From assembly GCA_036939355.1 (NCBI GenBank), contig JALLAP010000585.1, positions 1-11,826 of the forward strand: a DNA stretch of 11,826 bases, written 5' to 3'. This document shows, one piece after another, positions 1-7,931 of this stretch. This stretch comes from Thalassiosira profunda (Eukaryota; Bacillariophyta; Thalassiosirophyceae; Thalassiosirales; Thalassiosiraceae). Under the pieces are notes generated by a model. It searched no databases, was not told the DNA's origin, and saw only the letters and a list, made by a program, of their open reading frames with translations. Both the position numbers and the translations under genes were made by a program. Numbering within the stretch: position 1 is the stretch's first letter; every line of letters starts with the position of its first letter.

Positions 1-1932
1 GCGGCGCCGAGTCTTGCTCCGAGACTTGCGCTTCCAGCTTGACGTTTCCGTCCTGTAAGTTCTGTCCGGAAGATGTGTCGGGATTCGACTTCGGATTGGA
101 GAGCGACACGGACGAAAAGTGTCGTTTCTGCCCGGAGAACGACTTGCTCTACCCTGACAAGGAGTTTCCGCTGTTCGGAGAAGGCGTCGAGTGCTGGATG
201 GTGCAAAAGGTGAGAGCATTCTGTGATTGCAATGTTGCGCACATCTTTTGCCAAAGCTCAACCTGCGAAAGTTCTTTGACAGTGTAGATGTGAACGCCAA
301 CGCAAGGAACTGGTGAGTTGAATCTGCGGCGCGTTTGCGCTCTCACATGATTTGCAAGCTCTCTCTCTGGTATCTCAAACAACTGCAAACAGTGAGCTCG
401 CGCAGATGATGAATTACGTGTGCGGGTGAGTTGTATCATGTCGACTCGATCATCCGTCCTGCCGCTATGTTTCAATGTATCGAAACCTTCCCTTCTTTCT
501 ATTCGCCAGATGTCAAGGAGACGGATACTTGGGTGCCAATACCGAGGCGAAGCAGGCAGTTCTGGCTTGGTTGCCGAGGGTCAGTGCAATCCTTTCCATC
601 CTCGGCTCTACGTTCATCATCTACGACACGGTCAAGAACCAGAAGCAGCGCAAGAGTCTGAGCAAGAAGGTCAATAAGCAACTCTTGTTGGGGTTGAGCG
701 TTTTCGACATCTTGGGGGCTTGGGGGTACGTCTTCACGACGCTTCCTATCCCGGAAGATCACGTGTACGGACCAATCTACGGCGCCAAAGGCAACGAGGC
801 GACCTGCACAGCGCAGGTGAGAAGCTTTGTAGGACAATCTACTGCTTTTCTTTCCTCTCTTCAACAGTGTCTGATAGTGTGCATCTGTGCTATCAAGGGG
901 TTTTTTATCCAGCTCGGAACGATCTCTGCCTACATGAATGTCAGCTTGGCCGTCTATTATTTCCTTGTGATCAAGCAGGGCTGGAACGATAGCCGCCTGA
1001 CGAAGATTCGGTGGGCCCTGTTCCTCACTCCAATTGCGGTGGGATTGGCATGGGCTTTTGCTGGCATCAAATTTTATGACTCACTCAACCTCTGGTGCAA
1101 CAACACGGCGAGCTACTGGCCCGGTACGTTCTTGTCAAATGCTCAAACACATACGCACTCGATGCAAACGACTTACTTCTTCTCCTTCGAACGCAAAGAC
1201 ATTCCTGTTGCAATTGCCATTGGTGTCGCGACCATCATAATGGCGCTGGTTTGCTGGGACGTGTACAAGAAAGAGAAAGCCTCTGCAAAATGGCGTGGCG
1301 GCGCTGCAGCCGTAAACAGTTCCACTGCTGCGACGGAGCAAAACGAAAGCAAACGCTGCTGCGGCATTATTCCTAAACTATCGAGGAAGGGGACATCCGG
1401 CGGAGACAATGGACGCCAGAGCTTGTCGTCGCAAATCTTTTGGCAGTCTTTCTTCTATCTTCTGGCCTTCTACTTGACTTGGCCGCCGTATCTCGCACTC
1501 CAATATGCCTGGGCTGGAGGCCGCTCATTCACGAACTACGGCCTCATCTTGACTGCCGCCACGATGGTCCCTTTGCAAGGCTTTTGGAACGTACTCGTGT
1601 ATCTTCGACCGCGGTACTTGCAGAAACGTCGGGACAAGGCGACGCGGACCGGAACCACGTCAAACACCAGCACTCAAACGAAATCATCTGGGATATGGGC
1701 AACCCTGATGAGGACGAAACGAAGATTCAGTAGCGGGAACAATGACACGAGCAATCTGGCATCTACGGACAAGGGCAATCTGGGATCTACCGACAAGAAG
1801 GAGTCTGAGCCGCGGGGATCAATTGATGTGGCGGTCGCTGTGGAGGAGGAAAAGCAGGAAGAGGGAGCGAAGAATGACTCGAGCAGCAACCACGAGGAGG
1901 AAACGCAGGAAGAGGGAGAAGAAGAGCAGTAG
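1..1932 (+). CDS. GPCR-like seven-transmembrane receptor, 5' partial, six exons
   Basis: Proposed exons are 3-209, 272-312 (alternative start 257), 393-425, 510-816, 898-1123 and 1199-1932, giving about 515 residues with the N-terminus cut by the window edge. Every proposed intron is GT-AG and the joins keep one frame. The extracellular part is Cys-rich, with two C-x-F-C-P-E motifs and a later YVCGC motif spelled only after splicing exons 3 and 4. Seven hydrophobic segments follow, at about 560-630, 676-750, 811-816 plus 898-972, 1006-1070, 1199-1265, 1435-1510 and 1540-1610. A Cys at the top of TM3 (CTAQ) and one in loop 2 (LWCNN) could form the usual GPCR disulphide. The TM7 region (PLQGFWNVLVY) resembles cAMP-receptor-like and secretin-like families. 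The long C-terminal tail is Ser/Thr-rich and then strongly acidic, and would be cytosolic. The fold and family are well supported. The ligand and G-protein coupling are unknown. The choice of acceptor 271 over 256 rests on Cys spacing and is uncertain. Confidence 0.85.
817..897 (+). other. In-frame, stop-free intron (81 nt) in the GPCR gene
   Basis: The donor is GTGAG after GCGCAG and the acceptor is AAG before GGGTTTTTT. Removing it joins the residues CTAQ to GFFIQLG and makes TM3 continuous. Its length is a multiple of three and it has no in-frame stop, so an unspliced reading adds 27 residues. A second acceptor (TTCAACAG, ending at 867) has a better pyrimidine tract but would insert ten residues into TM3. 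Confidence 0.75.
1124..1198 (+). other. In-frame, stop-free intron (75 nt) in the GPCR gene
   Basis: The donor is GTACGT and the acceptor is GCAAAG. Splicing creates the codon GAC (Asp) and joins YWP to DIPVAIAIG at the start of TM5. The unspliced 25 residues (TFLSNAQTHTHS and onward) are polar, unlike the flanking membrane segments, which supports removal. There is no in-frame stop. Confidence 0.75.
1750..1797 (+). repeat. Two tandem 24-bp units in the GPCR tail
   Basis: Units 1750-1773 and 1774-1797 differ at only a few bases and encode SNLASTDK followed by GNLGSTDK. They sit in the Ser/Thr-rich cytosolic tail and are probably a small slippage duplication. The tail could be a phosphorylation region, but that is inference. 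Confidence 0.8.
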
Positions 1933-2289
1933 ACGGACTGGAGGAAAGATGATATCAATCTTGCCGGCGATTGGGTGGAATGTCGCTGCAAACGTCAGTA
2001 GACCGAATCGGGAAGTTGGGAAACTGCATGTATTGATTGCACCACTTTAGCAACAGGGGAAGAGAATTTATGCTGTAAAGCTTGTACACAAAGGCAGAAT
2101 CACTGGAGGAGGCCTCGTCTGTTTGTTGCGAGTTCCCTTTCCTTATTAGGGTTAGGGGTTATTAGGGTTAGGGTACCAAGAGGTTCTGTGTTCTGTCCTC
2201 CTCACTCACCAACAACTCCTGTCTCCTGTACCATTGTATGTACCTCGCGTTCCTCTCGCTGGCGCTCACCAAACACCACCTCTTCAGCC
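1933..2289. other. Intergenic region between the GPCR and MOB1-like genes
   Basis: It holds the 3' end of the GPCR gene and the upstream region of the MOB1-like gene. A TGTAA at 2074-2078 could be a poly(A) signal but is too short to rely on. The telomere-like repeat at 2143-2173 is the one clear structure. An upstream ATG at 2238 is out of frame with the MOB1-like start and opens a long overlapping frame. A possible 52-nt 5'UTR intron (GTATGT at 2236 to CAG at 2287) would remove that ATG. Confidence 0.5.
2143..2173 (+). repeat. Telomere-like repeat, two copies of a 16-mer
   Basis: The unit TTATTAGGGTTAGGGG occurs at 2143-2158 and again, less its final base, at 2159-2173. It contains TTAGGG units, the telomere repeat of many eukaryotes including stramenopiles. 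It lies 117 bp upstream of the MOB1-like start codon. It could be an interstitial telomeric trace or a promoter element comparable to the plant telo-box; the sequence alone cannot decide. Confidence 0.8.
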
Positions 2290-2985
2290 ATGGCATCGGC
2301 CCGATCGTCCCTCCCCTCCGGGGCAGGGACCTTCCAGCCCCTCCGCCACCGCTCGGGGACCCTCCGCGACCGCCTCCACGGTTACACGAAGCAGACCCTC
2401 GGCGCCGGCGGCAGCCTCAACGACGCCGTCGCCCTGCCCCCGGGGGAATCGTGCGCGGGGTGGGTGGCCGTCCACGCCATAGACTTTTACAACGACGTGT
2501 CGACGCTGTGGGCCGTCATGGCCGAGGATCCGTACTTGGATTCGTTTCGGCCCGGGGAGGGCTTTCCCAGTGGCGTGGAGTATCGGTGGAGCGAGGGCAC
2601 GGGGAGGGACGCCACGGCCGTGAGCGTGAGCGCCCCCGTGTACATTGAAAAAGTGCTGCAGTGGATCGCCGACCAGATTAACGACGAGACCAAGTTCCCC
2701 GACGACGACGATGAGGCCGAGGCATTGCGGGTGTTCCAGACGCCGCAATTCGCGGCGCTGTGCGGGCAAATCTTCCGGAGGTTGTTTCGGGTCTATGGGA
2801 TCATCTACAGCAGTTTCTTCGGGACGCTGGAGGCGCTGCAGATGGCGCCCCACCTCAACACGTGCTTCAAGCACTTCATGTTCTTCTGCACCGAATTCGG
2901 CCTGCTGCCCGAGCGGGAGATGGAGCCGCTGGAGGTGCTGGTGAAGCCCATACGGAAGCAGTATCACCTGAGCAAGGGGAAGTAG
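2290..2985 (+). CDS. MOB1-like NDR/LATS kinase co-activator, 231 aa, lacking the zinc ligands
   Basis: This is a complete, intronless Mob1/phocein-family protein. The ATG at 2290 lies in a good context (AGCCATGG) and gives a length close to the usual ~216 residues. MOB proteins activate NDR/LATS kinases and are recognised by upstream Ste20-type kinases in Hippo and mitotic-exit pathways. Visible landmarks, with human MOB1 equivalents from memory: T14 (T12), T36 in QTLGAG (T35), E53 and W58 in LPPGESCAGW (E51, W56), R163/R164/R167 in FRRLFRVY (K153/R154/R157, phosphopeptide pocket), and H195 in the motif HLNTCFKHF. The zinc ligands C79, C84, H161 and H166 have no counterparts: residues 79-95 have no Cys, and the two His positions are I171 and F176. 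An Asp-rich insert lies near 138-141. GC at third positions is very high. The family is secure; the kinase partner is inferred. Confidence 0.92.
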   Translation: MASARSSLPSGAGTFQPLRHRSGTLRDRLHGYTKQTLGAGGSLNDAVALPPGESCAGWVAVHAIDFYNDVSTLWAVMAEDPYLDSFRPGEGFPSGVEYRWSEGTGRDATAVSVSAPVYIEKVLQWIADQINDETKFPDDDDEAEALRVFQTPQFAALCGQIFRRLFRVYGIIYSSFFGTLEALQMAPHLNTCFKHFMFFCTEFGLLPEREMEPLEVLVKPIRKQYHLSKGK

Positions 2986-3280
2986 GAAATATTAGGAGTG
3001 ACGGATAAGAGAAACAACAGGAAACAGCACGGAGAAACAACACACGGGGGGAGGGAATTAGGGAGGGGGGAGTTTGCTTGGGCGAGGTGCCTGGCATAGT
3101 GTCACGGAATGAGGCGCAAGAGTCTACTGGCAACACTGGAATCCGGCACAAAACTCCCAGCACATCTTTTAGCAACCTCCTGGAAAGCACAGCATCAATC
3201 GGCCCACATTGAAGAAGGGTAGCCACTTAACGGTTTCACTTGGTTATAGTGGCTGCAGTGTAGATGCAGTCTTCGTCACC
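2986..3280. other. Convergent 3' region between the MOB1-like and MYND genes
   Basis: These 295 bp hold the 3' ends of two genes facing each other. The first part is purine-rich on the + strand (about 2990-3070). I see no coding signal, RNA gene, strong terminator or AATAAA here. Confidence 0.5.
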
Positions 3281-4720
3281 CTAGACTCTTCTTTCGCAGT
3301 CAACCGCCCATCTGCATCTGGCGTCGATTTGCAATCTTTCGCTTTCAGGTTCACCACCGCCAAGCATGTCCTCCCACTCACTTGCCACCTTGATATCATC
3401 CCTTTTGACTCTGATGCTTTGAAAGACAGCTTTTCGGTGCTCATATTTCTCGCTGCTTTCGACTGATACCCGACCCTCTGGATCCCAAGTACTCACATCA
3501 TAGCCTCTGAAAAATCGGATCAAAGTTCTACCCCCCGTTGCCTCGACTATATCAGATACTTGTTCGTCTGTAAGGCCGAGTTCGCTGTCCAAAGTAAGAA
3601 ACAGCAATTGAGGCGCAATTGCCAGCAAGTTTTTGATGTCTTCGTAGCCCAGCTTGATCGTAGACGTCACAAATGACCTGAGGTGCACACAACCTTCGAA
3701 AATCTTACGAATTCCCTTCATTGACAGATGATCGTGGTTGTCCATGTAGAGTGCCTGAAGGCCCGGGCATTTTCGAGCTATCAAGCCGCATGTGTTGTCT
3801 GTGAATTCGTGACTGACCTCCTTATACCGCGTCAGATCGAGGATGCGTAGACTTGGCAGGCCATGAAGCATGATCTTCAAATCAGAATCCATCAGCAAGA
3901 TCCACTTCAGCTCGAGCTTCACGAGATGCTTGCAAGAATTGATAACCTGGGCAACTGACCGGCGGCATTTTGCTTTGTGCCAATCGGCTCCAACATAATG
4001 CAGGCAGAGTACGACCAAATCATTCCTTTGTTGGTGAATAATGTCATGAAGTGGCTGAACGTCGTAAAATTTCATGCCCCGAAAACGCAACTGCTTGACA
4101 CCATGCAATTCCTTCCACGCAAAACAACCGTTGGAAATGCCAGGAATCTGGCAGTGAACGTTTGATGCCCAGGAAACAGAATCCAACTCGCCCTTCTTTG
4201 ATCTGAGCAAGGAGGATAATTGCTTTGCAGACACTCTGACGACTGCATCACCTCTCATGATCTCATCGATATTGATGCCCAGGTTCTTGAGGTTGTCCAT
4301 GTGTTTTGTTGCGTATCGCAGGCATGCATCAAAATCCCTCGTTGGTCCCCCGTTTAGAAGGAGGAGGGATTCCGCATTCTGAGGAGGAAGAATCGAAATG
4401 ATATCGCAGATCCGCCGATGGCCCCCACTCGCCGCCTTTTGACAGGCAGCAGAGCAGTAGAGCGCCAGGTTGCAGCCGGAACACACGCGCAGCTTGTATT
4501 TGTCATCGCCCACGCCACAGTGCTCGCAAGTCTTCTTGGCAGTCTGTATCCGGCGTTGCTGAGATCGTAAGGACCGCATCTTGCGCTCCTGAACGCAAAC
4601 GCGCGTCGTCTTCGGCTCGACATCCTCGCCAAGATTGCCATTGGAGCTCTGCAAGGAAGACGCCCCAGGCGGCGGCATTTCACCTCCCCGGGTTTCGCTC
4701 GAGTGGCCAGCGGACGCCAT
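3281..4720 (-). CDS. MYND zinc finger plus leucine-rich repeat protein, 479 aa
   Basis: A single uninterrupted exon starts at the ATG at 4720 (CCCCATGGCG context) and ends in TAG. Residues 1-60 are Ser/Gly/Pro- and basic-rich. A complete MYND finger lies at about 65-105, with ligands C65, C68, C80, C83, C89, C93, H101 and C105 (pattern CEHC, CSGC, YCSAAC, HRRIC). MYND fingers bind zinc and mediate protein-protein contacts. Residues ~200-405 hold degenerate leucine-rich repeats of the long, Cys-containing kind seen in F-box/AMN1-like proteins, for example LRILDLTRYKEV and CPGLQALYMDN. No SET domain or F-box is evident, so it is probably an adaptor rather than a methyltransferase. The C-terminal 70 residues are charged and unassigned. 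Its substrate or partner cannot be told from sequence. Base composition is nearer neutral than that of the MOB1-like gene. Confidence 0.85.
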   Translation of the reverse strand: MASAGHSSETRGGEMPPPGASSLQSSNGNLGEDVEPKTTRVCVQERKMRSLRSQQRRIQTAKKTCEHCGVGDDKYKLRVCSGCNLALYCSAACQKAASGGHRRICDIISILPPQNAESLLLLNGGPTRDFDACLRYATKHMDNLKNLGINIDEIMRGDAVVRVSAKQLSSLLRSKKGELDSVSWASNVHCQIPGISNGCFAWKELHGVKQLRFRGMKFYDVQPLHDIIHQQRNDLVVLCLHYVGADWHKAKCRRSVAQVINSCKHLVKLELKWILLMDSDLKIMLHGLPSLRILDLTRYKEVSHEFTDNTCGLIARKCPGLQALYMDNHDHLSMKGIRKIFEGCVHLRSFVTSTIKLGYEDIKNLLAIAPQLLFLTLDSELGLTDEQVSDIVEATGGRTLIRFFRGYDVSTWDPEGRVSVESSEKYEHRKAVFQSIRVKRDDIKVASEWEDMLGGGEPESERLQIDARCRWAVDCERRV

Positions 4721-5014
4721 GGGGGTCTCTGCAGGCGCCTACCCTTCGGCCACCCCCGCCCTCGGGGAAGCAAGCGCGTGGTGCAGTGGTGCAGGAGCAC
4801 GCCAGGAAAAGCAAGTGGAAAGTGGAAGTGGAAGGTAGGTGATGTATCTATGCGTATTGTACAACGTAAAAGTTATCTAAGGAGGGGGTGTGGAGGAGGA
4901 GCGCGCGCGCGGGGGCATCGGCGCAGGAGGGTGTGATGGGCTGTCTCTTTGCGGGAACGAGATGGCCCATGCGTTAGCCTCTAGTAGCTGCCGGGAACAT
5001 TGGCGGAGGATGTC
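4721..5014. promoter_or_regulatory. Bidirectional promoter region between the MYND and WD40 genes
   Basis: These 294 bp separate two divergent start codons, so both core promoters should lie here. Visible structure includes GTGGAA-type direct repeats near 4815-4836, a purine-rich run at about 4880-4900 and an alternating GC tract at 4901-4910. I see no clear TATA box. The role is inferred from gene layout. Confidence 0.5.
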
Positions 5015-6160
5015 ATGAAGAGCTTCATCTGGTATCAGCTCGCATCGGCGGCTCTCCTCACTCGGCGATGCGCCGCCCTGTCTCAGCCATCACCATCACC
5101 TCGATTGCAAAACGTGGTCGACGTCCCTTCCTTCTCCGGCGTGGGCATCACTAGCATCCTCCCCGTTCCCTCGACAAGCGATGAATACTACGTCGGCACG
5201 AAGCGGGGCAAGGTGAAGCGTATAAAGATGATACCCGAGCAGTTTGGCGATGCACATCAGACGGTATCCATCGACGACATCGAAGATGCGAATGGCCGGC
5301 AGCTGAAGCCGTACCCAGTATTCAGCATGATGAGTGTACCCAACGGGGAAGGCGACAATCACGACTTGCTGACGGGCGGGGGGGATCGGTACGCGACGGT
5401 GTGGAGGAGGGGCGAAAGAGGGTGGGAGGCGGTGGAGCAGCTGGGTCCCCATACCGGTTGGGTGAAAGATTTGGCCTCGGCAAGTGTGGATGGCAAAACA
5501 TTCGTTTTTAGCATCGGCTGCAACTGCATCGAGGTTTGGTCTGCAGATCGCGGGAGATACAAGCACATGCACAAGCTGCAAATCGAATCCAGCGTGGAAA
5601 GTGGATCAACTCTCTCGAGCGATCTGCTTTGCCTCGCAACTTACTCTGAGCTTGGGGTGATATATCTCCTCGCGGGCGGAGTGGACGGGCGCATTCATCG
5701 ATGGGAAATACACAGTAACACGTTTCGCAACGCTGGAGTCATCTCAGCACATGACGGGAGGGTGAATGATATCAAAGTGTGTCACAATATGAAAGTGCTG
5801 GTTTCGGCAGGGAACGACGGTTGCATCCAATGCCGGGCGATAGGCAATTCACAACCTTTTGAGTGGAAAGTATCGAGTCTCCGGTGTGGTGACGGAGACG
5901 CACAAACAAAAACCACGTCTCTCAGTCTCGTTTACGAAGAAGAGCAGAAGGTTGTCGTCGCTGCCGGCACAGCATCCGGCAGAATTGCATTGGCCGAAAT
6001 CAGACGCGAAGGCAACACTATTCAGGCTTTATGGTTAAAAGACAGACCGCCCGTTGGGTTAGATGAAGGCGTGGGAGGCGCTGTCATTCATGCATTGTGC
6101 AGCAAGGGACGGAATGTTCTGATTGGCCATTCTGCTGGTTTGTCGGTTTGGACAGTATAG
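5015..6160 (+). CDS. WD40-repeat beta-propeller protein, 381 aa, with possible N-terminal signal
   Basis: The only usable ATG is at 5015; an in-frame TAG at 4985 blocks extension upstream. The ORF has no introns. About seven degenerate WD40 blades can be seen, with strand-turn-strand signatures such as LLTGGGDRYATVWRR (118-132), FSIGCNCIEVWSADRG (165-180), LAGGVDGRIHRWEIHS (219-234), AHDGRVNDIKV (245-255) with LVSAGNDGCIQCRA (262-275), AAGTASGRIALAEIR (316-330) and IGHSAGLSVWTV at the C-terminus. This is enough for one closed propeller, a scaffold for protein complexes. Residues 1-22 are hydrophobic with Ala-rich stretches and resemble a signal or organelle-targeting peptide, although two Arg interrupt the core. 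The partner is unknown. The propeller assignment is firm; targeting is speculative. Confidence 0.85.
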   Translation: MKSFIWYQLASAALLTRRCAALSQPSPSPRLQNVVDVPSFSGVGITSILPVPSTSDEYYVGTKRGKVKRIKMIPEQFGDAHQTVSIDDIEDANGRQLKPYPVFSMMSVPNGEGDNHDLLTGGGDRYATVWRRGERGWEAVEQLGPHTGWVKDLASASVDGKTFVFSIGCNCIEVWSADRGRYKHMHKLQIESSVESGSTLSSDLLCLATYSELGVIYLLAGGVDGRIHRWEIHSNTFRNAGVISAHDGRVNDIKVCHNMKVLVSAGNDGCIQCRAIGNSQPFEWKVSSLRCGDGDAQTKTTSLSLVYEEEQKVVVAAGTASGRIALAEIRREGNTIQALWLKDRPPVGLDEGVGGAVIHALCSKGRNVLIGHSAGLSVWTV

Positions 6161-6278
6161 TACCTGTCATATGAAGCATTCGCTATTGGTCGCTTAAGCA
6201 CTGCTCTACTCGGCCCATTCCGATCCATTGCTCAAAACCATTCTCTCCCCAAACCCTCGTGCCCTTCTTACGCATTGT

Positions 6279-7931
6279 TCAGTTGGATTTGTTGTCCAAC
6301 CTAACCTCAATGTTCCTTCCCATAAACTCCGCCCCGTTTAGCCCAGCAATGGCATTCTGGGCGTCGCCCGCATTCCCGAAGCGAATGAATCCAAAGCCCC
6401 GACTACGGCCGTCCGGGCCACTCACCACGTCGGCGCGCTCCACCTCGCCGTACTCGCGGAAGAGGTCCTTGAGGTCCTGCCAGCCCGACTGCCACGAGAG
6501 GTTCCCGNCGCTCCACCTCGCCGTACTCGCGGAAGAGGTCCTTGAGGTCCTGCCAGCCCGACTGCCACGAGAGGTTCCCGACGAAGAGCTGGCAGCCATG
6601 CTCGGCAGGCTCGCCGGGCATGATGGCCGCCTGGAATCCCTGCTGGTGGTACCCGCCGCCCTGCTGCTGGTAGCCCGCCTGGTACCCGCCCCCGCCGTGA
6701 CCGCCGTGGCCGCCGTGATATCCGCCCCTGCCCCCTCCGCTGTGGTATCCGCCGCCGCCACCGTGGCCATGGCCGCGGTGCCCGCTCTGCTCGCGGTCCT
6801 CGCGGACGAAGATGGGGCGGCCGTTGAACTCCACCCCGTTAAGCTCGCGAATGGCGCGCGCCGCTTCCGCCGGCTTTTGGTACAGCACGATGCCACAGCC
6901 CTTGGAGGTGCCATCGGCGTTCGTGAGGATGTCCGCCTGGGAAAATGGTTGCGTGGAATAGGAGATTGTCAGATGTGTCAAGTTCGAAGCCATGTGAGAT
7001 CCTGCACACAGCCACATCAAACGTACCTTGTCGACGTTGCCGGCAGCGCGCATGTGATCCTTGAGGTTTTGCCAGCTCGTGTCGTACGCGAGGTTGCCCA
7101 CGTAGACGCTCAGATTGCCGTACCCTCCCCTCCCGCCGCCGCCGCGATGCTGCTGCTGGTAGCCCGCCTGGTATCCCCCGTCGCCCTCGCGCTTGGGGCC
7201 GCCCCCTCCACCTCCACCGCCCTGCTCCCGATCCTCACGCACAAAGATCTGCCGCCCCTTCAGTTCCGTATCGTTCAGCGTTTCGATCGCCGCGCGCGCC
7301 CCAGCAGCCGTCTCGAACTTGACGACGCCGCACCCCTTCGACCGGCCGTCGTGCATCGTCATGACCTCGGCGTGGACCACCTCGCCGGCGTCGCGCATGT
7401 GATCCTTGAGGTCCTGCCACGCCACCTCGTACGCGAGGTTGCCGACGTACACGCTCGTTCCCCCTCCGCCGCGGGGCTTGGCGCCGCCGCCGCCCTCCTT
7501 CTCCCGATCCTCGCGGACGAAGATCGGCCGTCCCTGCAGGTCGGTGTTGTTCAGCGACGCGACGGCCCCGGCGGCCTCCTCGACGGTGGCGTACTCCACG
7601 ATGCCGCAGCCTTTCGAGCGGCCGTCGTGGCCGGTCAGGACGTCGGCGCGGACGACCTCCCCCGCGGTGCGCATGTGATCCTGTTGGGAAGATGAGAGTC
7701 AGACGAGGTGAGGNGTCGGCGCGGACGACCTCCCCCGCGGTGCGCATGTGATCCTGTTGGGAAGATGAGAGTCAGACGAGGTGAGGCCCACACGCCACAC
7801 TGCGACAGCGTTTCATATGAAGTGTCGCGACTACTGCTTACCTTGAGATCCTGCCAGGTGACGCCCCAGGAAAGGTTGCCAACGTAGACCCGCTTGTTTT
7901 GCGACACGTTGTCCCCTCCGTCAGCGACCAT
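6279..7931 (-). CDS. Four-RRM glycine-rich RNA-binding protein (Gbp2/hnRNP M-like), three exons, frame broken by two assembly joins
   Basis: Exons are 7931-7842, 7680-7027 (the junction copy at 7753 is a duplicate) and 6936-6279. The introns are about 88 nt and 90 nt (7026-6937); the second is stop-free in frame. Removing one 72-bp copy plus the N at each join gives a single 442-residue frame. Four RRMs lie at about 14-89, 106-181, 221-296 and 364-438. RNP2 is canonical in all (VYVGNL, LFVGNL). RNP1 is KGCGIVEY-like in the first three and RGFGFIRF in the last. The VREDRE ending after RRMs 1-3 and the W-Q-D/N-L-K-D-H-M-R start of helix 1 fit the Gbp2/hnRNP M-like group of mRNA-binding proteins. 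Linkers are Gly-rich with RGG, HGG and GYQQQ units, a low-complexity type linked to condensates. The ATG at 7931 has a good context, but an upstream coding exon is possible. Confidence 0.88.
6436..6580. other. Assembly join: N at 6508 flanked by exact 72-bp duplicates
   Basis: Bases 6436-6507 and 6509-6580 are identical and separated by one N. The left flank reads through RRM4 in one frame and the right flank in another. Deleting 73 bases restores one RRM4. This is almost certainly two overlapping contig ends placed side by side, not a real tandem repeat. Confidence 0.93.
7642..7786. other. Assembly join: N at 7714 flanked by exact 72-bp duplicates
   Basis: Bases 7642-7713 and 7715-7786 are identical around a single N. 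The block covers the first bases of exon 2 and the 3' end of intron 1, so the splice acceptor appears twice. The overlap is again exactly 72 bp, which points to an assembler overlap or k-mer length. Confidence 0.93.

Noticed and set aside
2238..2648. Overlapping 136-codon frame starting at an ATG upstream of the MOB1-like start
   Set aside because: It lies in another frame of a very GC-rich gene, has a weak start context and an Arg/Pro-rich composition typical of shadow frames. At most it acts as an upstream ORF.
4354..4800. 148-codon minus-strand frame overlapping the MYND gene start
   Set aside because: It is out of frame with the MYND domain and rich in Arg/Ala/Pro; a shadow frame.
4901..4910. 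Alternating GC tract as a special Z-DNA element
   Set aside because: It is only five dinucleotides long in a GC-rich promoter region; too little to claim a function.
6436..6580. A real tandem repeat within RRM4
   Set aside because: The single N, perfect identity, frame break, and an identical 72-bp overlap at the other N all favour an assembly join.
6259..7695. Long plus-strand open frame of 478 codons opposite the four-RRM gene
   Set aside because: It is the antisense of RRM- and Gly-coding GC-rich codons and reads as Val/Leu/Ala-rich low complexity. It crosses an assembly N and shows no domain. The minus strand has four clear RRMs.
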